A stretch of DNA of 64,000 nt from Porphyromonas gingivalis ATCC 33277 (GCF_000010505.1 NC_010729.1:372001-436000); one strand, 5' to 3'; shown: positions 19,735 to 29,427, counted from the stretch's first letter. A program made the numbers and translations. The notes: a model not told the origin generated them from the sequence alone.

Positions 19735-21078
19735 ATGAAGGTAGAAGAACAATATCTGCAACTCTTCCGAGAGAATCGCGAAGCAATAGACAGCCACTCT
19801 CCCCGAGTGCTCAATGAGCAACGGGAGAAGGCGTCGATGGCTTTCGCCTCGAAGGGATTGCCTCGGTATGGCATCGAGAACTATCAGCGTACCGATTTGT
19901 CTGAACTATTCGGTTATGACTACGGAGTAAACCTGAATCGTGTCAATTTCCCAATCAGACAGAAAGAAGCTTTTCATTGTACGCTGCCGGATTTGGACAC
20001 GGACCTTTGCTACATTGTCAATGATGCATACGACAACGAATGGAGTCGCGTATCCGAATTGCCGGAAGGAGCATTTGTCGGCAGTCTGAGCGATTTTGTC
20101 CTCAGCCATCCGGAGATAGCAGCTCGTTATTATGCTCAAGCCGCTGCACCCGATCACGATGGCATCATAGCTTTCAGTACGATGTTTGCTCAAGATGGAT
20201 TCGTCATATATCTGCCGGATGGAGCTGTGCTGAAGAATCCGATCCAGCTCGTGCAACTGCTCAGAGCCGACATGGAGATCCTCGCCAATCGTCGCTTGCT
20301 CATTATCTTGGGCAAAGATGCCGAAGCCTCTCTGCTGATATGCGAACACACGCTGGATACGCATTCTTTCCTCGTAACGGAAGTTGTAGAGATATTCGCT
20401 GCGGAGAACAGTCGATTCGCCTTGTACGATCTTGAAGAAAGCAGCAAAAACACCAAGCGTATAGCTTCAGTCCATGTACGCCAAGCCGCGAATTCGAATG
20501 TGACGATCAACTGCATGACGATTCACAACGGTCTGACACGCAATAACTACTACTGCCATCTTGAAGGGGAAGGGGCTGATCTGACCTTGGGCGGAATGGC
20601 GATTGCCGAAGGGAAACAGCATGTCGATAACTACAGCCGGATAGAGCACCTCGTTCCCAACTGCCAAAGCAATGAACTCTTCAAATACATTCTCAGCCGG
20701 CAGGCGCAGGGAGCTTTCTCCGGACGAATCTATGTGGCGAAAGGGGCACAGAAAACGGCAGCTTATCAGAACAATCGCAACCTCCTTCTGGATGATACGG
20801 CTCGCATGTACTCCAAGCCGCAGTTGGAGATCTATGCCGATGATGTGAAGTGTTCGCATGGTATGACTACGGGGCAGCTGGACGACGACGCTCTCTTCTA
20901 TCTGCGTCAGCGCGGCATTCCTCTGGCTGAAGCCAAGACTATGCTTAGCGTGGCCTTTACCGATGATGTAGTCAAGCTGGTTCATATCGAGCAGCTTCGT
21001 GAACGTCTGCGCGACATTATCGAACATCGGTTCCGCGGAGGCTGCATGCGGTGTGGCTCCTGCAATATCTGCTACTAA
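19735..21078 (+). CDS. sufD: Fe-S cluster assembly protein SufD, Cys-rich tail
   Basis: 447 residues. The beta-helix core has GAFSGRIYVAKGAQKTAAYQ and ADDVKCSHGMTTGQLDDDALFYLRQRGI, which are SufD signatures. The C-terminus adds RGGCMRCGSCNICY, four Cys within the last 12 residues. E. coli SufD has no such tail as far as I recall, so it could bind metal or a cluster (inference). It is the last gene of the long rimP-to-suf run and is followed by a strong terminator. The Cys desulfurase and SufE genes that often follow are not in this window. Confidence 0.95.
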   Translation: MKVEEQYLQLFRENREAIDSHSPRVLNEQREKASMAFASKGLPRYGIENYQRTDLSELFGYDYGVNLNRVNFPIRQKEAFHCTLPDLDTDLCYIVNDAYDNEWSRVSELPEGAFVGSLSDFVLSHPEIAARYYAQAAAPDHDGIIAFSTMFAQDGFVIYLPDGAVLKNPIQLVQLLRADMEILANRRLLIILGKDAEASLLICEHTLDTHSFLVTEVVEIFAAENSRFALYDLEESSKNTKRIASVHVRQAANSNVTINCMTIHNGLTRNNYYCHLEGEGADLTLGGMAIAEGKQHVDNYSRIEHLVPNCQSNELFKYILSRQAQGAFSGRIYVAKGAQKTAAYQNNRNLLLDDTARMYSKPQLEIYADDVKCSHGMTTGQLDDDALFYLRQRGIPLAEAKTMLSVAFTDDVVKLVHIEQLRERLRDIIEHRFRGGCMRCGSCNICY

Positions 21079-21144
21079 AAATACTTTCGTCTCGTCCTAC
21101 AAAAGCTTTACAGCTATTAGGACAAGAAAAGATTGGTTTCTTAT

Positions 21145-21184
21145 CCATCAGCAAGGCCGTCCTTGCTGATGGATTTGTTTTTCC
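21145..21184 (+). terminator. Strong rho-independent terminator of the suf operon
   Basis: Perfect 12-bp stem CCATCAGCAAGG / CCTTGCTGATGG with a four-base loop, followed by ATTTGTTTTT. It lies 67 bp after the sufD stop. Confidence 0.92.
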
Positions 21185-21287
21185 GGAGGAGGGTCGAGCT
21201 ACGCTCTACAGCTCTTCGAGTTACGCTGTAGGGATAGCTCATCATCCTCTACGGAATACCGCCATCTGCCTTGTGGCATAGTTAGTC

Positions 21288-21339
21288 GTCAGTTCGACCC
21301 AGACCCAACTTCCCTATTTGCGCTTAGATCGAACTGACA
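21288..21339 (-). repeat. 52-bp MITE-end-like element, copy 1
   Basis: Near-identical (inverted) to 21841-21892. Its own ends are inverted repeats (CGTCAGTTCGA / ATCGAACTGACA). The string GCTTAGATCGAACTG is shared with the right end of the 239-bp element in the glucokinase gene, so it looks like a deletion derivative or solo end of that MITE family. Confidence 0.7.
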
Positions 21340-21840
21340 TCTCTGATCTTAATGCGGTAAAATCTGCCACTTCGATAAATTACGAACCGAAAAAGTTCGG
21401 ATTGTGGTCTGTAAATCCAGAGAAAACGGCGCGAGAATTTTTTCGCTTTGGCGCGTAAAATTTTTACCTCCCGAACCAAAACGTAAAAAATCACACGCCA
21501 CTCTTTCATGGCTGTAAAGCCGGCAATTTTTGGAGCCTAAACCATCGCGGGGAGAGGGAGTAGCGATGTCTACTTTCTCGGACTTCCGAGTACAGATTCA
21601 GGCACTGTATTGAGCAGGTTGCCCCGGTGTCTCAGGTATTGGTTGTCTTAGGGCGAAAACGCCGATTGCGTGGCATTAAGTCACCGGCTCTTAGCAGTCG
21701 GCATAACCTATACCGACCGATCGAAACCTCTCTCCGAAGCACTGCTTGCAGTGTGTAATGAATAACTCTCTAAAGCCGGCTTTCGGTAGGCTTTCTTTGC
21801 ACCTGAGGTACTGATAATAATGGACTATACTCGTATTTAA

Positions 21841-21892
21841 TGTCAGTTCGATCTAAGCGCAAATAGGGGAGTTGGGTCTGGATCGAACTGAC
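21841..21892 (+). repeat. 52-bp MITE-end-like element, copy 2 (inverted)
   Basis: TGTCAGTTCGATCTAAGCGC to GGATCGAACTGACG. It differs from the reverse complement of copy 1 at only about two positions. The two copies bracket 501 bp. Confidence 0.7.
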
Positions 21893-21962
21893 GTTATAGT
21901 TAAGGCAATAAGGTTTGCGACATCCTCGTTTAGTTTAGGAACAGCAATATGTGCATTATGCT

Positions 21963-21970
21963 TACCTTTG
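21963..21970 (+). promoter_or_regulatory. Possible -7 box of tyrS
   Basis: TACCTTTG fits TAnnTTTG, 72 bp upstream of the tyrS ATG. The -33 region (GTTTA at about 21933) is only a partial match. Confidence 0.45.
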
Positions 21971-22042
21971 CTCGTCAAGGAGCCGCAACCGCATGGCTGT
22001 AGGCTTCGGATGCATTTCCAATAATACACATACGACAAACAA

Positions 22043-23335
22043 ATGAACTTTGTAGAAGAACTGCGTTGGCGGGGTATGATCCACGATATTATGCCCGGTA
22101 CAGAGGAACACTTGAACAAGGGTATGACCTCGGCATACGTAGGCATTGACCCTACGGCTGATTCGTTGCACATCGGCCACCTCGTGGGTGTGATGATGCT
22201 GCGCCATTTCCAGCGTGCCGGCCATCGGCCCATCGCTCTTATAGGTGGTGCTACGGGAATGATAGGCGATCCTTCGATGAAGTCGGCCGAACGAGTTCTC
22301 TTGGACGAAGCCACTCTTCGGCATAATCAGGACTGCATCAAGCAGCAACTGGCCAAGTTCCTCGATTTCGATAGCGATGCACCCAATGCCGCGAAGCTCG
22401 TGAACAATTACGATTGGATGAAGGACTATTCTTTCCTCGGTTTCATTCGGGACATCGGCAAGCATATTACCGTCAATTATATGATGGCAAAGGATTCTGT
22501 GAAGAAACGCCTTAGTGCCGAGAGCAGCACCGGTCTGTCCTTTACCGAATTTTCCTACCAGCTTCTGCAAGGCTACGACTATCTCTATCTGTATCGGAAT
22601 GAGGGCTGCCGCTTGCAGATGGGCGGTTCGGATCAGTGGGGCAACATTACCACCGGAACGGAGCTTATCAGGCGCAAAGACGGAGGAGAGGCCTTTGCCC
22701 TTACTTGTCCGCTTATTACCAAAGCCGACGGTGGCAAGTTTGGAAAAACGGAGAGCGGCAACATCTGGCTGGATCCTGCCAGAACTTCTCCTTATGCCTT
22801 CTACCAGTTCTGGCTCAACGTGAGCGATGCCGATGCCGAAAAGTATATCAAAATCTTCACGGGACTGAATCAGGACGAGATAGCAGAACTGGCAACTCGT
22901 CAGGCCGAGGCTCCGCATCTACGCCCCTTGCAGAAGAGATTGGCAGAAGAGATCACCGTCATGGTACACAGTCGTGAAGCCTACGATGCTGCTGTCGAAG
23001 CCAGTGAGATCCTCTTTGGCAAGAGTACGACAGAGCAATTGCGCAAGCTTGACGAGGCCACTCTCCTCGATGTCTTTGCCGGTGTGCCGCAGTATCATGT
23101 GGAGCGCAGCAGGATAGCCACAGGAATTTCATTGGTTGATTTGCTGGCCGATGCTACCGATATATTTCCCTCCAAAGGTGAATTGCGCAAGACGGTGAAA
23201 GCCGGCGGAGTGAGCCTGAACAAAGAGAAAGTAGCCGATGCGGAACAAACGGTAGGAGAGGACGACCTCTTGTCCGACCGCTATCTGCTGGCACAAAAAG
23301 GCAAGAAAAGCTATTACCTGATCATCGTGGAGTGA
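22043..23335 (+). CDS. tyrS: Tyrosine--tRNA ligase
   Basis: 430 residues. It is a class I synthetase with the HIGH-type motif in [14 protein letters not shown] (about residues 36-49) and the KMSKS-equivalent KFGKTESG (about 232). Substrate-binding residues lie in [10 protein letters not shown] and [14 protein letters not shown]-terminal S4-like RNA-binding domain (about 365-430, including [13 protein letters not shown]) completes the normal bacterial TyrRS length. It charges tRNA-Tyr. It is followed after 19 bp by a glycosyltransferase gene on the same strand. Confidence 0.98.
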   Translation: MNFVEELRWRGMIHDIMPGTEEHLNKGMTSAYVGIDPTADSLHIGHLVGVMMLRHFQRAGHRPIALIGGATGMIGDPSMKSAERVLLDEATLRHNQDCIKQQLAKFLDFDSDAPNAAKLVNNYDWMKDYSFLGFIRDIGKHITVNYMMAKDSVKKRLSAESSTGLSFTEFSYQLLQGYDYLYLYRNEGCRLQMGGSDQWGNITTGTELIRRKDGGEAFALTCPLITKADGGKFGKTESGNIWLDPARTSPYAFYQFWLNVSDADAEKYIKIFTGLNQDEIAELATRQAEAPHLRPLQKRLAEEITVMVHSREAYDAAVEASEILFGKSTTEQLRKLDEATLLDVFAGVPQYHVERSRIATGISLVDLLADATDIFPSKGELRKTVKAGGVSLNKEKVADAEQTVGEDDLLSDRYLLAQKGKKSYYLIIVE

Positions 23336-23354
23336 ACACACGGATAGCGCATTC

Positions 23355-24422
23355 ATGAAACTATCCATCGTTATTGTCAATTATCGTGTTCCGTATTTCT
23401 TGGAACAGTGCCTTCTCTCCGTGCGAAAGTCTGCCCAAGGGATTGATACGGAGGTATGGGTCGTAGACAATAATTCGGGAGATGGTTCGGTAGAGTATCT
23501 TCAAAGTCGTTTCCCCGAAGTTCATTTTGTAGCTAACGAGGAGAATGTAGGTTTCTCTCGCGCCAACAATCAGGCTATCCGTCTCAGTAAGGGGCAATAC
23601 GTACTCTTGCTCAATCCCGATACCCTTATCGGAGAGAGTACGCTGCGTACAGTGGTGGATTTTATGGATTCGAAGCCTAATGCAGGCGGACTGGGCGTAA
23701 AAATGCTCAATGGTCATGGCCGCTTTTTGCCGGAGAGTAAGCGAGGGTTTCCTTCTCCATGGGTGTCTTTCTGTAAGTTGTCCGGGCTTAACCGGCTCTT
23801 TCCTCATTCGTCTCGTTTCAACCGCTATCACCTCAGTTATCTCAGCCGTGACGAGGTGCACAAAGTAGAGGTACTGTCCGGTGCTTTTATGCTGATGCGT
23901 CGGGAGGCATTGGATAAGGTCGGGTTGCTCGACGAGCGTTTTTTTATGTATGGTGAGGATATCGACCTCTCTTATCGCTTGATATTGGGCGGATACGACA
24001 ACTATTACTATCCGACTCCTATTCTTCATTACAAAGGAGAAAGTTCGTCGGTCTCCGATGTTAAATATCTTCGTTCGTTCTATGGGGCGATGGGTTTGTT
24101 TTTCGATAAATACTATAGAAACAGGATGAATCCACTGCTTCATGGACTGATCAATGTCGTCATCAAAGCACGTACAGCTCTTGCCTTGATGCTTCGCAGT
24201 CTGAGGAAGGTTCCGGCGGCAGAGAAACCTGCCAAAATATTCTATTGGCATCCTTCTGAGGGAGAGGCTGCTATATCTGCCTATCACGACCGCAGCCATA
24301 TCCTGATCAATACCGATGAGGTGACTTGTGATCGCCTGCTTCTGACTATGGAGAAACTGGCTGATAGGAAGCATACTTTCCATCTGACGAATGACACCAC
24401 GAAAAGGGTGATCTCACCTTGA
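23355..24422 (+). CDS. Family 2 glycosyltransferase
   Basis: 355 residues. The GT-A fold is clear: LSIVIVNYRVPYFLEQCLLSV at the start, WVVDNNSGDGS, the DxD-type site in LLNPDT, and RFFMYGEDIDLSYRL with the catalytic ED. This architecture matches rhamnosyltransferase-like GT2 enzymes that add sugars to polysaccharides or lipid-linked glycans. The C-terminal 60 residues (YWHPSEGEAAISAYHDRSH onward) are an extra module I do not recognise. The acceptor is unknown; LPS or capsule synthesis is possible. A terminator lies downstream. Confidence 0.88.
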   Translation: MKLSIVIVNYRVPYFLEQCLLSVRKSAQGIDTEVWVVDNNSGDGSVEYLQSRFPEVHFVANEENVGFSRANNQAIRLSKGQYVLLLNPDTLIGESTLRTVVDFMDSKPNAGGLGVKMLNGHGRFLPESKRGFPSPWVSFCKLSGLNRLFPHSSRFNRYHLSYLSRDEVHKVEVLSGAFMLMRREALDKVGLLDERFFMYGEDIDLSYRLILGGYDNYYYPTPILHYKGESSSVSDVKYLRSFYGAMGLFFDKYYRNRMNPLLHGLINVVIKARTALALMLRSLRKVPAAEKPAKIFYWHPSEGEAAISAYHDRSHILINTDEVTCDRLLLTMEKLADRKHTFHLTNDTTKRVISP

Positions 24423-24473
24423 TACATCTTCCCTTAGAAAGGAAATCTCCCAACTGTTTTTTTGAAAGAAAGA

Positions 24474-24516
24474 GGCCGTGTGTGATCGTATTCGGATCGC
24501 CATGGCCGTTTTTGTT
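24474..24516 (+). terminator. Probable terminator after the glycosyltransferase
   Basis: GGCCGTG...GATC pairs with GATCGCCATGGCC (interrupted stem, 24474-24507), followed by GTTTTTGTTT. It lies 52 bp after the stop codon. Confidence 0.55.
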
Positions 24517-24712
24517 TCTCTTCCTTACGGCATAGAGTATACTTTTCGTTTCACGATAAATTCAACTTCCTATTGAATTGCGAGGCAATCTGTATCAAGT
24601 CAAAAAGAGACCTTTGCAAAATCAAGAAGTATCTTTCCGGTATCGTTTTCGCCCATAGAGCGTGTCGCACAAGTCATAGAGGAGCTGAGGTATTCATATC
24701 TATAACGACACA

Positions 24713-24850
24713 GAAAAACAGTCAATTGACAATGAAATCTCCCGGAAAATGCCGTGCGACAGTCTCATCTATCGGTTTAACAGCTGGTACGGAACCTCCC
24801 ACTCCCCGAATCTGCCATCCGGCAGAGAGCAGATAGCATCTTCCATCAAT
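24713..24850. repeat. Conserved 5' flank of the 23-bp array (copy 1)
   Basis: About 138 bp, from GAAAAACAGTCAATTGAC to AGCATCTTCCATCAAT, directly before the array. Almost the same sequence precedes the array start at the end of the window (63833-63988), where a short extra segment is inserted. The flank and array therefore spread or duplicated together. Confidence 0.8.
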
Positions 24851-25287
24851 AGACCATAGTATCCTCTCATGTGAGACCATAGTATCCTCTCGTATGAGAC
24901 CATAGTATCCTCTCATGTGAGATCATAGTATCCTCTCATGTGAGATCATAGTATCCTCTCTTGTGAGACCATAGTATCCTCTCATGTGAGACCATAGTAT
25001 CCTCTCATGTGAGACCATAGTATCCTCTCGTATGAGACCATAGTATCCTCTCATATGAGACCATAGTATCCTCTCATGTGAGACCATAGTATCCTCTCAT
25101 ATGAGACCATAGTATCCTCTCATATGAGACCATAGTATCCTCTCATATGAGACCATAGTATCCTCTCGTATGAGACCATAGTATCCTCTCATATGAGACC
25201 ATAATATCCTCTCATATGAGACCATAGTATCCTCTCGTATGAGACCATAGTATCCTCTCGTATGAGACCATAGTATCCTCTCATGTA
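24851..25287. repeat. Tandem array of nineteen 23-bp units
   Basis: Nineteen units at an exact 23-bp period, each starting AGACCATAGTATCCTCTC and ending in a variable pentamer (ATGTG, GTATG, ATATG, TTGTG; the last unit ends ATGTA). A unit end plus the next unit start makes a short palindrome such as TCTCATATGAGA. There are no spacers, so it is not a CRISPR. The period is not a multiple of three, and parts stay open on the minus strand because GTATG units remove a stop, but I see no sign of translation. Confidence 0.95.
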
Positions 25288-25290
25288 AGT

Positions 25291-25491
25291 TCATTCTTTG
25301 TATCTCAGGGAAAAACCAATGAGCAGGTGTATGGCTGCCAAGTAAACAGAAAGCAGTGTCCGAATACGTCGCCAATCGATAAGCATATCGACTTGGTTCG
25401 AAAATACATTCCGTGCTTTCCTGTATCGATTCGTTGACATGACGTCCCTGAATGAGACCTCTTCGTCGGATGAATTTCCTTGTCGTGCCAT
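25291..25491 (-). pseudogene. Transposase N-terminal fragment (IS5 type)
   Basis: The minus-strand peptide includes SFRDVMSTNRYRKARNVF and NQVDMLIDWRRIRTLL, which resembles the N-terminus of P. gingivalis IS5-type transposases (pattern RYRKA-N-F-NQVD-LIDWR-IRTL, from memory). After residue about 46 the similarity stops (SVYLAAIHLLIGF is not recognised) and the frame ends beside the tandem array. The DDE catalytic domain is absent, so this fragment is inactive. Confidence 0.7.
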
Positions 25492-25582
25492 CGTTTTGTG
25501 TCATTGATCATACCATAAACACACAAAACAATCGGCCGACACACTGTGAAATGAATGGATAAATGGATAAAGTGCCTGCTTA

Positions 25583-25613
25583 TTGCGCAAAGGTCTCAAA
25601 AAGTCTACCTTTG
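25583..25613 (+). promoter_or_regulatory. argS promoter with -33 box inside the IS end
   Basis: TTG (25583-25585), a 20-bp spacer and TACCTTTG (25606-25613) match the Bacteroidota consensus. The -33 element lies inside the right terminal repeat of the IS relic (ending 25597) and the -7 box lies just outside it. Confidence 0.65.
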
Positions 25614-25662
25614 TGTATATTTAGATTAAACGGAAAAAACAGATAACGACAATTTGAAATAT

Positions 25663-27456
25663 ATGTCCATCCTGCAAAAATTGGAGAATAGTGCTGCAGC
25701 AGCAGTGAAAGCCCTTTACGGAACAGATCCTATGGAAGGGCAGATTCAATTACAAAAGACCAAGCGCGAATTCAAAGGACACCTGACTTTGGTGGTTTTC
25801 CCTTTTGTCAAGATGTCTCGAAAAAGTCCCGAAGCGACTGCCACGGAAATAGGAGAATGGTTGCTTGCAAACGAGTCGGCAGTATCTGCCATCGAAGTGG
25901 TAAAGGGCTTTCTCAATCTGACCATTGCTCCGAGGGTGTGGTTGGAGCTGCTGAACGAGATCCGAGCGGACATCAACTTCGGTCATAAGGTCGCTACAGA
26001 GGATAGCCCGCTGGTAATGGTGGAGTATTCATCTCCGAATACCAATAAGCCGTTACACCTTGGACACGTACGTAACAACCTATTGGGTTATAGTCTTTCC
26101 GAGATCATGAAAGCCAATGGCTATCGTGTGGTCAAGACTAATATCGTAAATGACCGAGGCATTCATATCTGTAAGTCCATGCTCGCTTGGCAAAAGTGGG
26201 GAGATGGTGTAACGCCGGAGAAGGCCGGTAAGAAAGGCGATCATCTGATCGGAGACTTCTATGTCCTTTTCGATAAGCACTACAAAGCCGAACTCAATTC
26301 CCTTATGGCTGAAGGTAAGAGCAAAGAAGAAGCCGAAGCCGCAAGCACCCTCATGGCTGAAGCTCGTGAGATGCTACGATTGTGGGAGGCAGGAGACGAA
26401 AAGGTCGTCGATCTCTGGCGTACTATGAATCAGTGGGTATACGACGGATTCGAAGCCACATACAAGATGATGGGTGTAGACTTCGACAAGATATACTATG
26501 AATCCGAGACCTATCTCGTCGGTAAGGAAGAAGTGCTGAGGGGTTTGGAGGAAGGCTTGTTTGTCAAACATTCCGATGGTTCTGTATGGGCGGATCTGAC
26601 AAAGGATGGCTTGGATGAAAAATTGCTTTTGCGTGCCGATGGCACATCGGTGTACATGACGCAGGATATAGGTACGGCCAAGATGCGTTTCAATGACTAT
26701 CCCATCAACCGTATGATCTATGTTGTCGGCAATGAGCAGAACTATCACTTCCAAGTCCTGTCCATCCTGTTGGATCGTCTTGGATTTGAGTTTGGCAAAG
26801 GGCTGGTACACTTCAGCTACGGTATGGTGGAGTTACCCGAAGGGAAGATGAAAAGTCGCGAAGGTACAGTCGTTGATGCAGATGATCTGATGGATGAAAT
26901 GATCAGAACGGCTGCCGAGATAGCCGCCGAAGCCGGCAAGGCGGCAGAAAAGGATGAAGAGGAATCCCGTGAGGTTGCACGCATCGTAGGCTTGGGGTCT
27001 CTCAAGTATTTCATCCTGAAAGTAGATCCGCGTAAGAACATGACTTTCAACCCGAAAGAATCCATTGATTTCAATGGTAATACGGGTTCTTTTGTCCAGT
27101 ACACTTATGCACGTATTCGTTCGCTGATGCGGCGTGCAGAGGCTGCGGGCTATGACATTCCATCTCAGCTGCCTACGGATCTTCCGCTGAGCGAGAAGGA
27201 GGAGGCTCTGATTCAAAAAGTGAGCGAATATGCTGAGGTTGTCAGTGAAGCCGGTCGCTCTTATAGCCCCGCTCTTATAGCAAACTATATATACGATTTG
27301 GTGAAGGAGTACAACCAGTTCTATCATGATTTTTCGGTGCTCAAGGAGGAAGATGAGCGTATCCGTGCATTCCGTCTCGCTCTTTCCGAGGTCGTAGCTC
27401 TTACGATGCGGAAAGGTTTCGCTCTCCTCGGCATCGAAATGCCCGAAAGGATGTAA
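25663..27456 (+). CDS. argS: Arginine--tRNA ligase
   Basis: 597 residues from the ATG at 25663; a TTG nine bases upstream is in frame but less likely. The order is an N-terminal additional domain (1-110), the HIGH-equivalent in [20 protein letters not shown] (about 115-134), KMKSREGT as the KMSKS site, and the C-terminal DALR anticodon-binding domain (about 480-597, ending [12 protein letters not shown]). It charges tRNA-Arg. mnmA starts 4 bp after its stop, which suggests co-translation. Its promoter is unusual because part of it is IS-derived. Confidence 0.98.
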   Translation: MSILQKLENSAAAAVKALYGTDPMEGQIQLQKTKREFKGHLTLVVFPFVKMSRKSPEATATEIGEWLLANESAVSAIEVVKGFLNLTIAPRVWLELLNEIRADINFGHKVATEDSPLVMVEYSSPNTNKPLHLGHVRNNLLGYSLSEIMKANGYRVVKTNIVNDRGIHICKSMLAWQKWGDGVTPEKAGKKGDHLIGDFYVLFDKHYKAELNSLMAEGKSKEEAEAASTLMAEAREMLRLWEAGDEKVVDLWRTMNQWVYDGFEATYKMMGVDFDKIYYESETYLVGKEEVLRGLEEGLFVKHSDGSVWADLTKDGLDEKLLLRADGTSVYMTQDIGTAKMRFNDYPINRMIYVVGNEQNYHFQVLSILLDRLGFEFGKGLVHFSYGMVELPEGKMKSREGTVVDADDLMDEMIRTAAEIAAEAGKAAEKDEEESREVARIVGLGSLKYFILKVDPRKNMTFNPKESIDFNGNTGSFVQYTYARIRSLMRRAEAAGYDIPSQLPTDLPLSEKEEALIQKVSEYAEVVSEAGRSYSPALIANYIYDLVKEYNQFYHDFSVLKEEDERIRAFRLALSEVVALTMRKGFALLGIEMPERM

Positions 27457-27460
27457 GCAG

Positions 27461-28546
27461 ATGGATGTAGCAGCATTGGTGTCGGGAGGAGTGGACAGCT
27501 CCGTAGTCGTTCATCGTCTTTGCGAGGAAGGATATAAGCCCGCTATCTTCTACATCCGGATAGGAATGGAAGATGAGGATGGTTATATAGATTGTCCGGC
27601 AGAAGAGGATATAGAACTGACGACACTGATTGCACGTCGCTATGGATGCCCTTTCGAGGTAGTCGATCTCCACAAAGAGTATTGGGAGCGTGTGGTCAGC
27701 TATACGGTGGAAACTGTTCGCCGGGGATTGACGCCCAATCCCGATATGATGTGCAACAAGCTGATCAAATTCGGTTGTTTCGAAGAGCGTTGGGGCTACC
27801 AATTCGATCGAATCGCCACAGGACATTATGCCACAACCGATCTCCTGAATGGAAAGACTTATCTGTCTACAGCTAAAGATCCTGTCAAAGACCAAACGGA
27901 TTTTTTGGCGCAGATTAACTTCGCTCAAATATCCAAACTCATGTTCCCCATTGGCCATCTATTGAAGTCCGAAGTGCGTGCTATCGCCAATGCTGCCGGA
28001 CTGCCGAGTGCCAAAAGAAAAGACAGTCAGGGTATTTGCTTTCTTGGAAAGATAGACTACAATGACTTCATAGAACGTTATTTGGGAAAGAAGGAAGGCC
28101 GGATAATCGAACTGGAAACAGGGAAAGTAATAGGCCGACATCAGGGTTACTGGTTTCATACGATAGGGCAACGCAAAGGGTTGGGACTCAGTGGAGGGCC
28201 TTGGTTCGTAGTCAAGAAGGATATCAAACGTAATATCATCCTCGTTAGCAGAGGGTACGACCCTGATACCCAATACGGCAAGACGATAGAGATGGAGACT
28301 TTCGACTTCATCACTGAGGATGCTTATGAAGCAGGGTATTGGAATCGGGAGGATGCTACACCCGTGACATTCAAGATTCGGCACACACCCGAATTCACGC
28401 GCGGATTGCTTTATAAGGGCGAAAAAGGTTATCGCCTTGAGAGCGAAGAGCGAATCCAGGGTATTGCCCCCGGGCAATATTGTGTGATCTACGATGAAGA
28501 TCACCATCTCTGCTACGGAAGCGGTATGATCACGAAAGGGAGATAG
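27461..28546 (+). CDS. mnmA: tRNA-specific 2-thiouridylase MnmA
   Basis: 361 residues. The PP-loop SGGVDSSV (about residues 8-15) binds ATP. The catalytic Cys lies in [15 protein letters not shown], and the second Cys lies in [16 protein letters not shown]. The C-terminal beta-barrel domains (from about 220, with [21 protein letters not shown]) match MnmA. The enzyme puts sulfur on U34 of tRNA-Glu, tRNA-Gln and tRNA-Lys. The usual NPCVLCN motif is shortened here (NPDMMCN), where PDMMC keeps the Cys. It follows argS by 4 bp and xth follows after 44 bp. Confidence 0.93.
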   Translation: MDVAALVSGGVDSSVVVHRLCEEGYKPAIFYIRIGMEDEDGYIDCPAEEDIELTTLIARRYGCPFEVVDLHKEYWERVVSYTVETVRRGLTPNPDMMCNKLIKFGCFEERWGYQFDRIATGHYATTDLLNGKTYLSTAKDPVKDQTDFLAQINFAQISKLMFPIGHLLKSEVRAIANAAGLPSAKRKDSQGICFLGKIDYNDFIERYLGKKEGRIIELETGKVIGRHQGYWFHTIGQRKGLGLSGGPWFVVKKDIKRNIILVSRGYDPDTQYGKTIEMETFDFITEDAYEAGYWNREDATPVTFKIRHTPEFTRGLLYKGEKGYRLESEERIQGIAPGQYCVIYDEDHHLCYGSGMITKGR

Positions 28547-28590
28547 CTCCTCTCTTATATTATATTTTGGATAGCATAACCAATAGAAGC

Positions 28591-29355
28591 ATGAAAATTA
28601 TCAGTTATAATGTCAATGGCCTTCGGGCTGCGATGAAGAAAGATCTGATCGGTTGGCTTCGAGAAGAGAATCCTGATGTGCTGTGCCTGCAGGAAACTAA
28701 GATGCAGAATGACCAATTCGAAAAAGAAGAATTTGAAGCACTGGGCTACCGCTCGTATCTTTTTTCGGCTCAAAAGAAAGGATATAGCGGTGTGGCTATC
28801 ATCACAAAGCATCAACCTGATCATATAGAATACGGCATGGGTATGGAAGAATACGATGCGGAAGGTCGTTTTATCCGTGCCGATTTCGGCGATCTTTCTA
28901 TCGTAAGCGTTTATCATCCATCCGGGACGAGTGGCGATGAGCGTCAGGCCTTCAAGATGGTTTGGCTGGAGCACTTCCAATCTTATGTCAATGAACTCCG
29001 CAAGAGTCGCCCTAACTTGATCCTGTGCGGTGACTACAATATCTGCCACGAACCTATCGACATTCATGATCCCATCCGCAACGCCAAAAACAGTGGTTTC
29101 CTTCCGGAAGAACGTGAGTGGATGAGCCGTTTCTTAGCGGACGGATATGTCGATACTTTTCGTCATACCCATCCGGAGTTAGTCCTATACTCTTGGTGGA
29201 GCTATCGCTTCCAAGCACGCAGTCGCAATAAGGGCTGGCGCATAGATTACTGTATGGTGACAAACAATCTGGCCGACCGAATAAAAGGTGCCTACATATT
29301 GAATGAAGCCGTTCACTCGGATCACTGTCCGATAGTCCTGGAAATAGCTGAATAA
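28591..29355 (+). CDS. xth: Exodeoxyribonuclease III (AP endonuclease)
   Basis: 254 residues from the ATG at 28591, which begins directly with MKIISYNVNGLRAAMKKDL, the normal N-terminus of the family. CLQETKMQ (metal Glu), CGDYNICH (Asp/Asn) and SDHCPIVLEI (Asp-His pair) are all intact. It cleaves at abasic sites and removes 3' blocks in base excision repair, complementing Ung encoded earlier in the window. It is followed 72 bp later by oxyR on the same strand, a sensible partner for oxidative DNA damage. Confidence 0.96.
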   Translation: MKIISYNVNGLRAAMKKDLIGWLREENPDVLCLQETKMQNDQFEKEEFEALGYRSYLFSAQKKGYSGVAIITKHQPDHIEYGMGMEEYDAEGRFIRADFGDLSIVSVYHPSGTSGDERQAFKMVWLEHFQSYVNELRKSRPNLILCGDYNICHEPIDIHDPIRNAKNSGFLPEEREWMSRFLADGYVDTFRHTHPELVLYSWWSYRFQARSRNKGWRIDYCMVTNNLADRIKGAYILNEAVHSDHCPIVLEIAE

Positions 29356-29427
29356 TCACATCGGAAGCAGTCCGGCTTCTACCCGTATCTCAGATATTAT
29401 TTTCCCTAATACAAAACGATCCTTCCC

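Larger units (their letters stand above)
21079..22042. repeat. Repeat-rich intergenic region sufD-tyrS
   Basis: No gene in 964 bp. In order it contains: the sufD terminator; an inverted copy of the GTAGAG-rich element seen at 3158-3230 (about 21190-21283); a 52-bp element (21288-21339); a dispersed AT-rich hairpin (about 21425-21495); unexplained sequence; a second, inverted 52-bp element (21841-21892); and the tyrS promoter region. Confidence 0.7.
24607..25597 (-). mobile_element. IS5-type insertion sequence relic (991 bp)
   Basis: The left end GAGACCTTTGCAAAA (24607) and the right end, reading on the minus strand GAGACCTTTGCGCAA (25597), form terminal inverted repeats matching at their first 11 bases. 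AAAAA flanks both sides and may be a 5-bp target duplication. Just inside the right end, on the minus strand, is a transposase N-terminus (25291-25491). The rest of the transposase is gone, and its place is taken by non-coding sequence and a 19-unit 23-bp tandem array. The ends look like the IS1126/ISPg group of IS5 elements from memory; a database comparison would settle it. Confidence 0.7.

Noticed and set aside
21600-21760. attC-like or integron site in the sufD-tyrS gap
   Set aside because: Some short inverted strings (such as AAAGCCGGCTTT), but no core-site pair and no integrase nearby.
24851-25287. CRISPR array
   Set aside because: Units are head-to-tail with no spacers and no cas genes are present in the window.
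25097-25504. Open minus-strand frame of 135 codons through the repeats
   Set aside because: It is the repeat read in changing frames, joined to non-coding DNA. No start signal, and GTATG variants alone keep it open.
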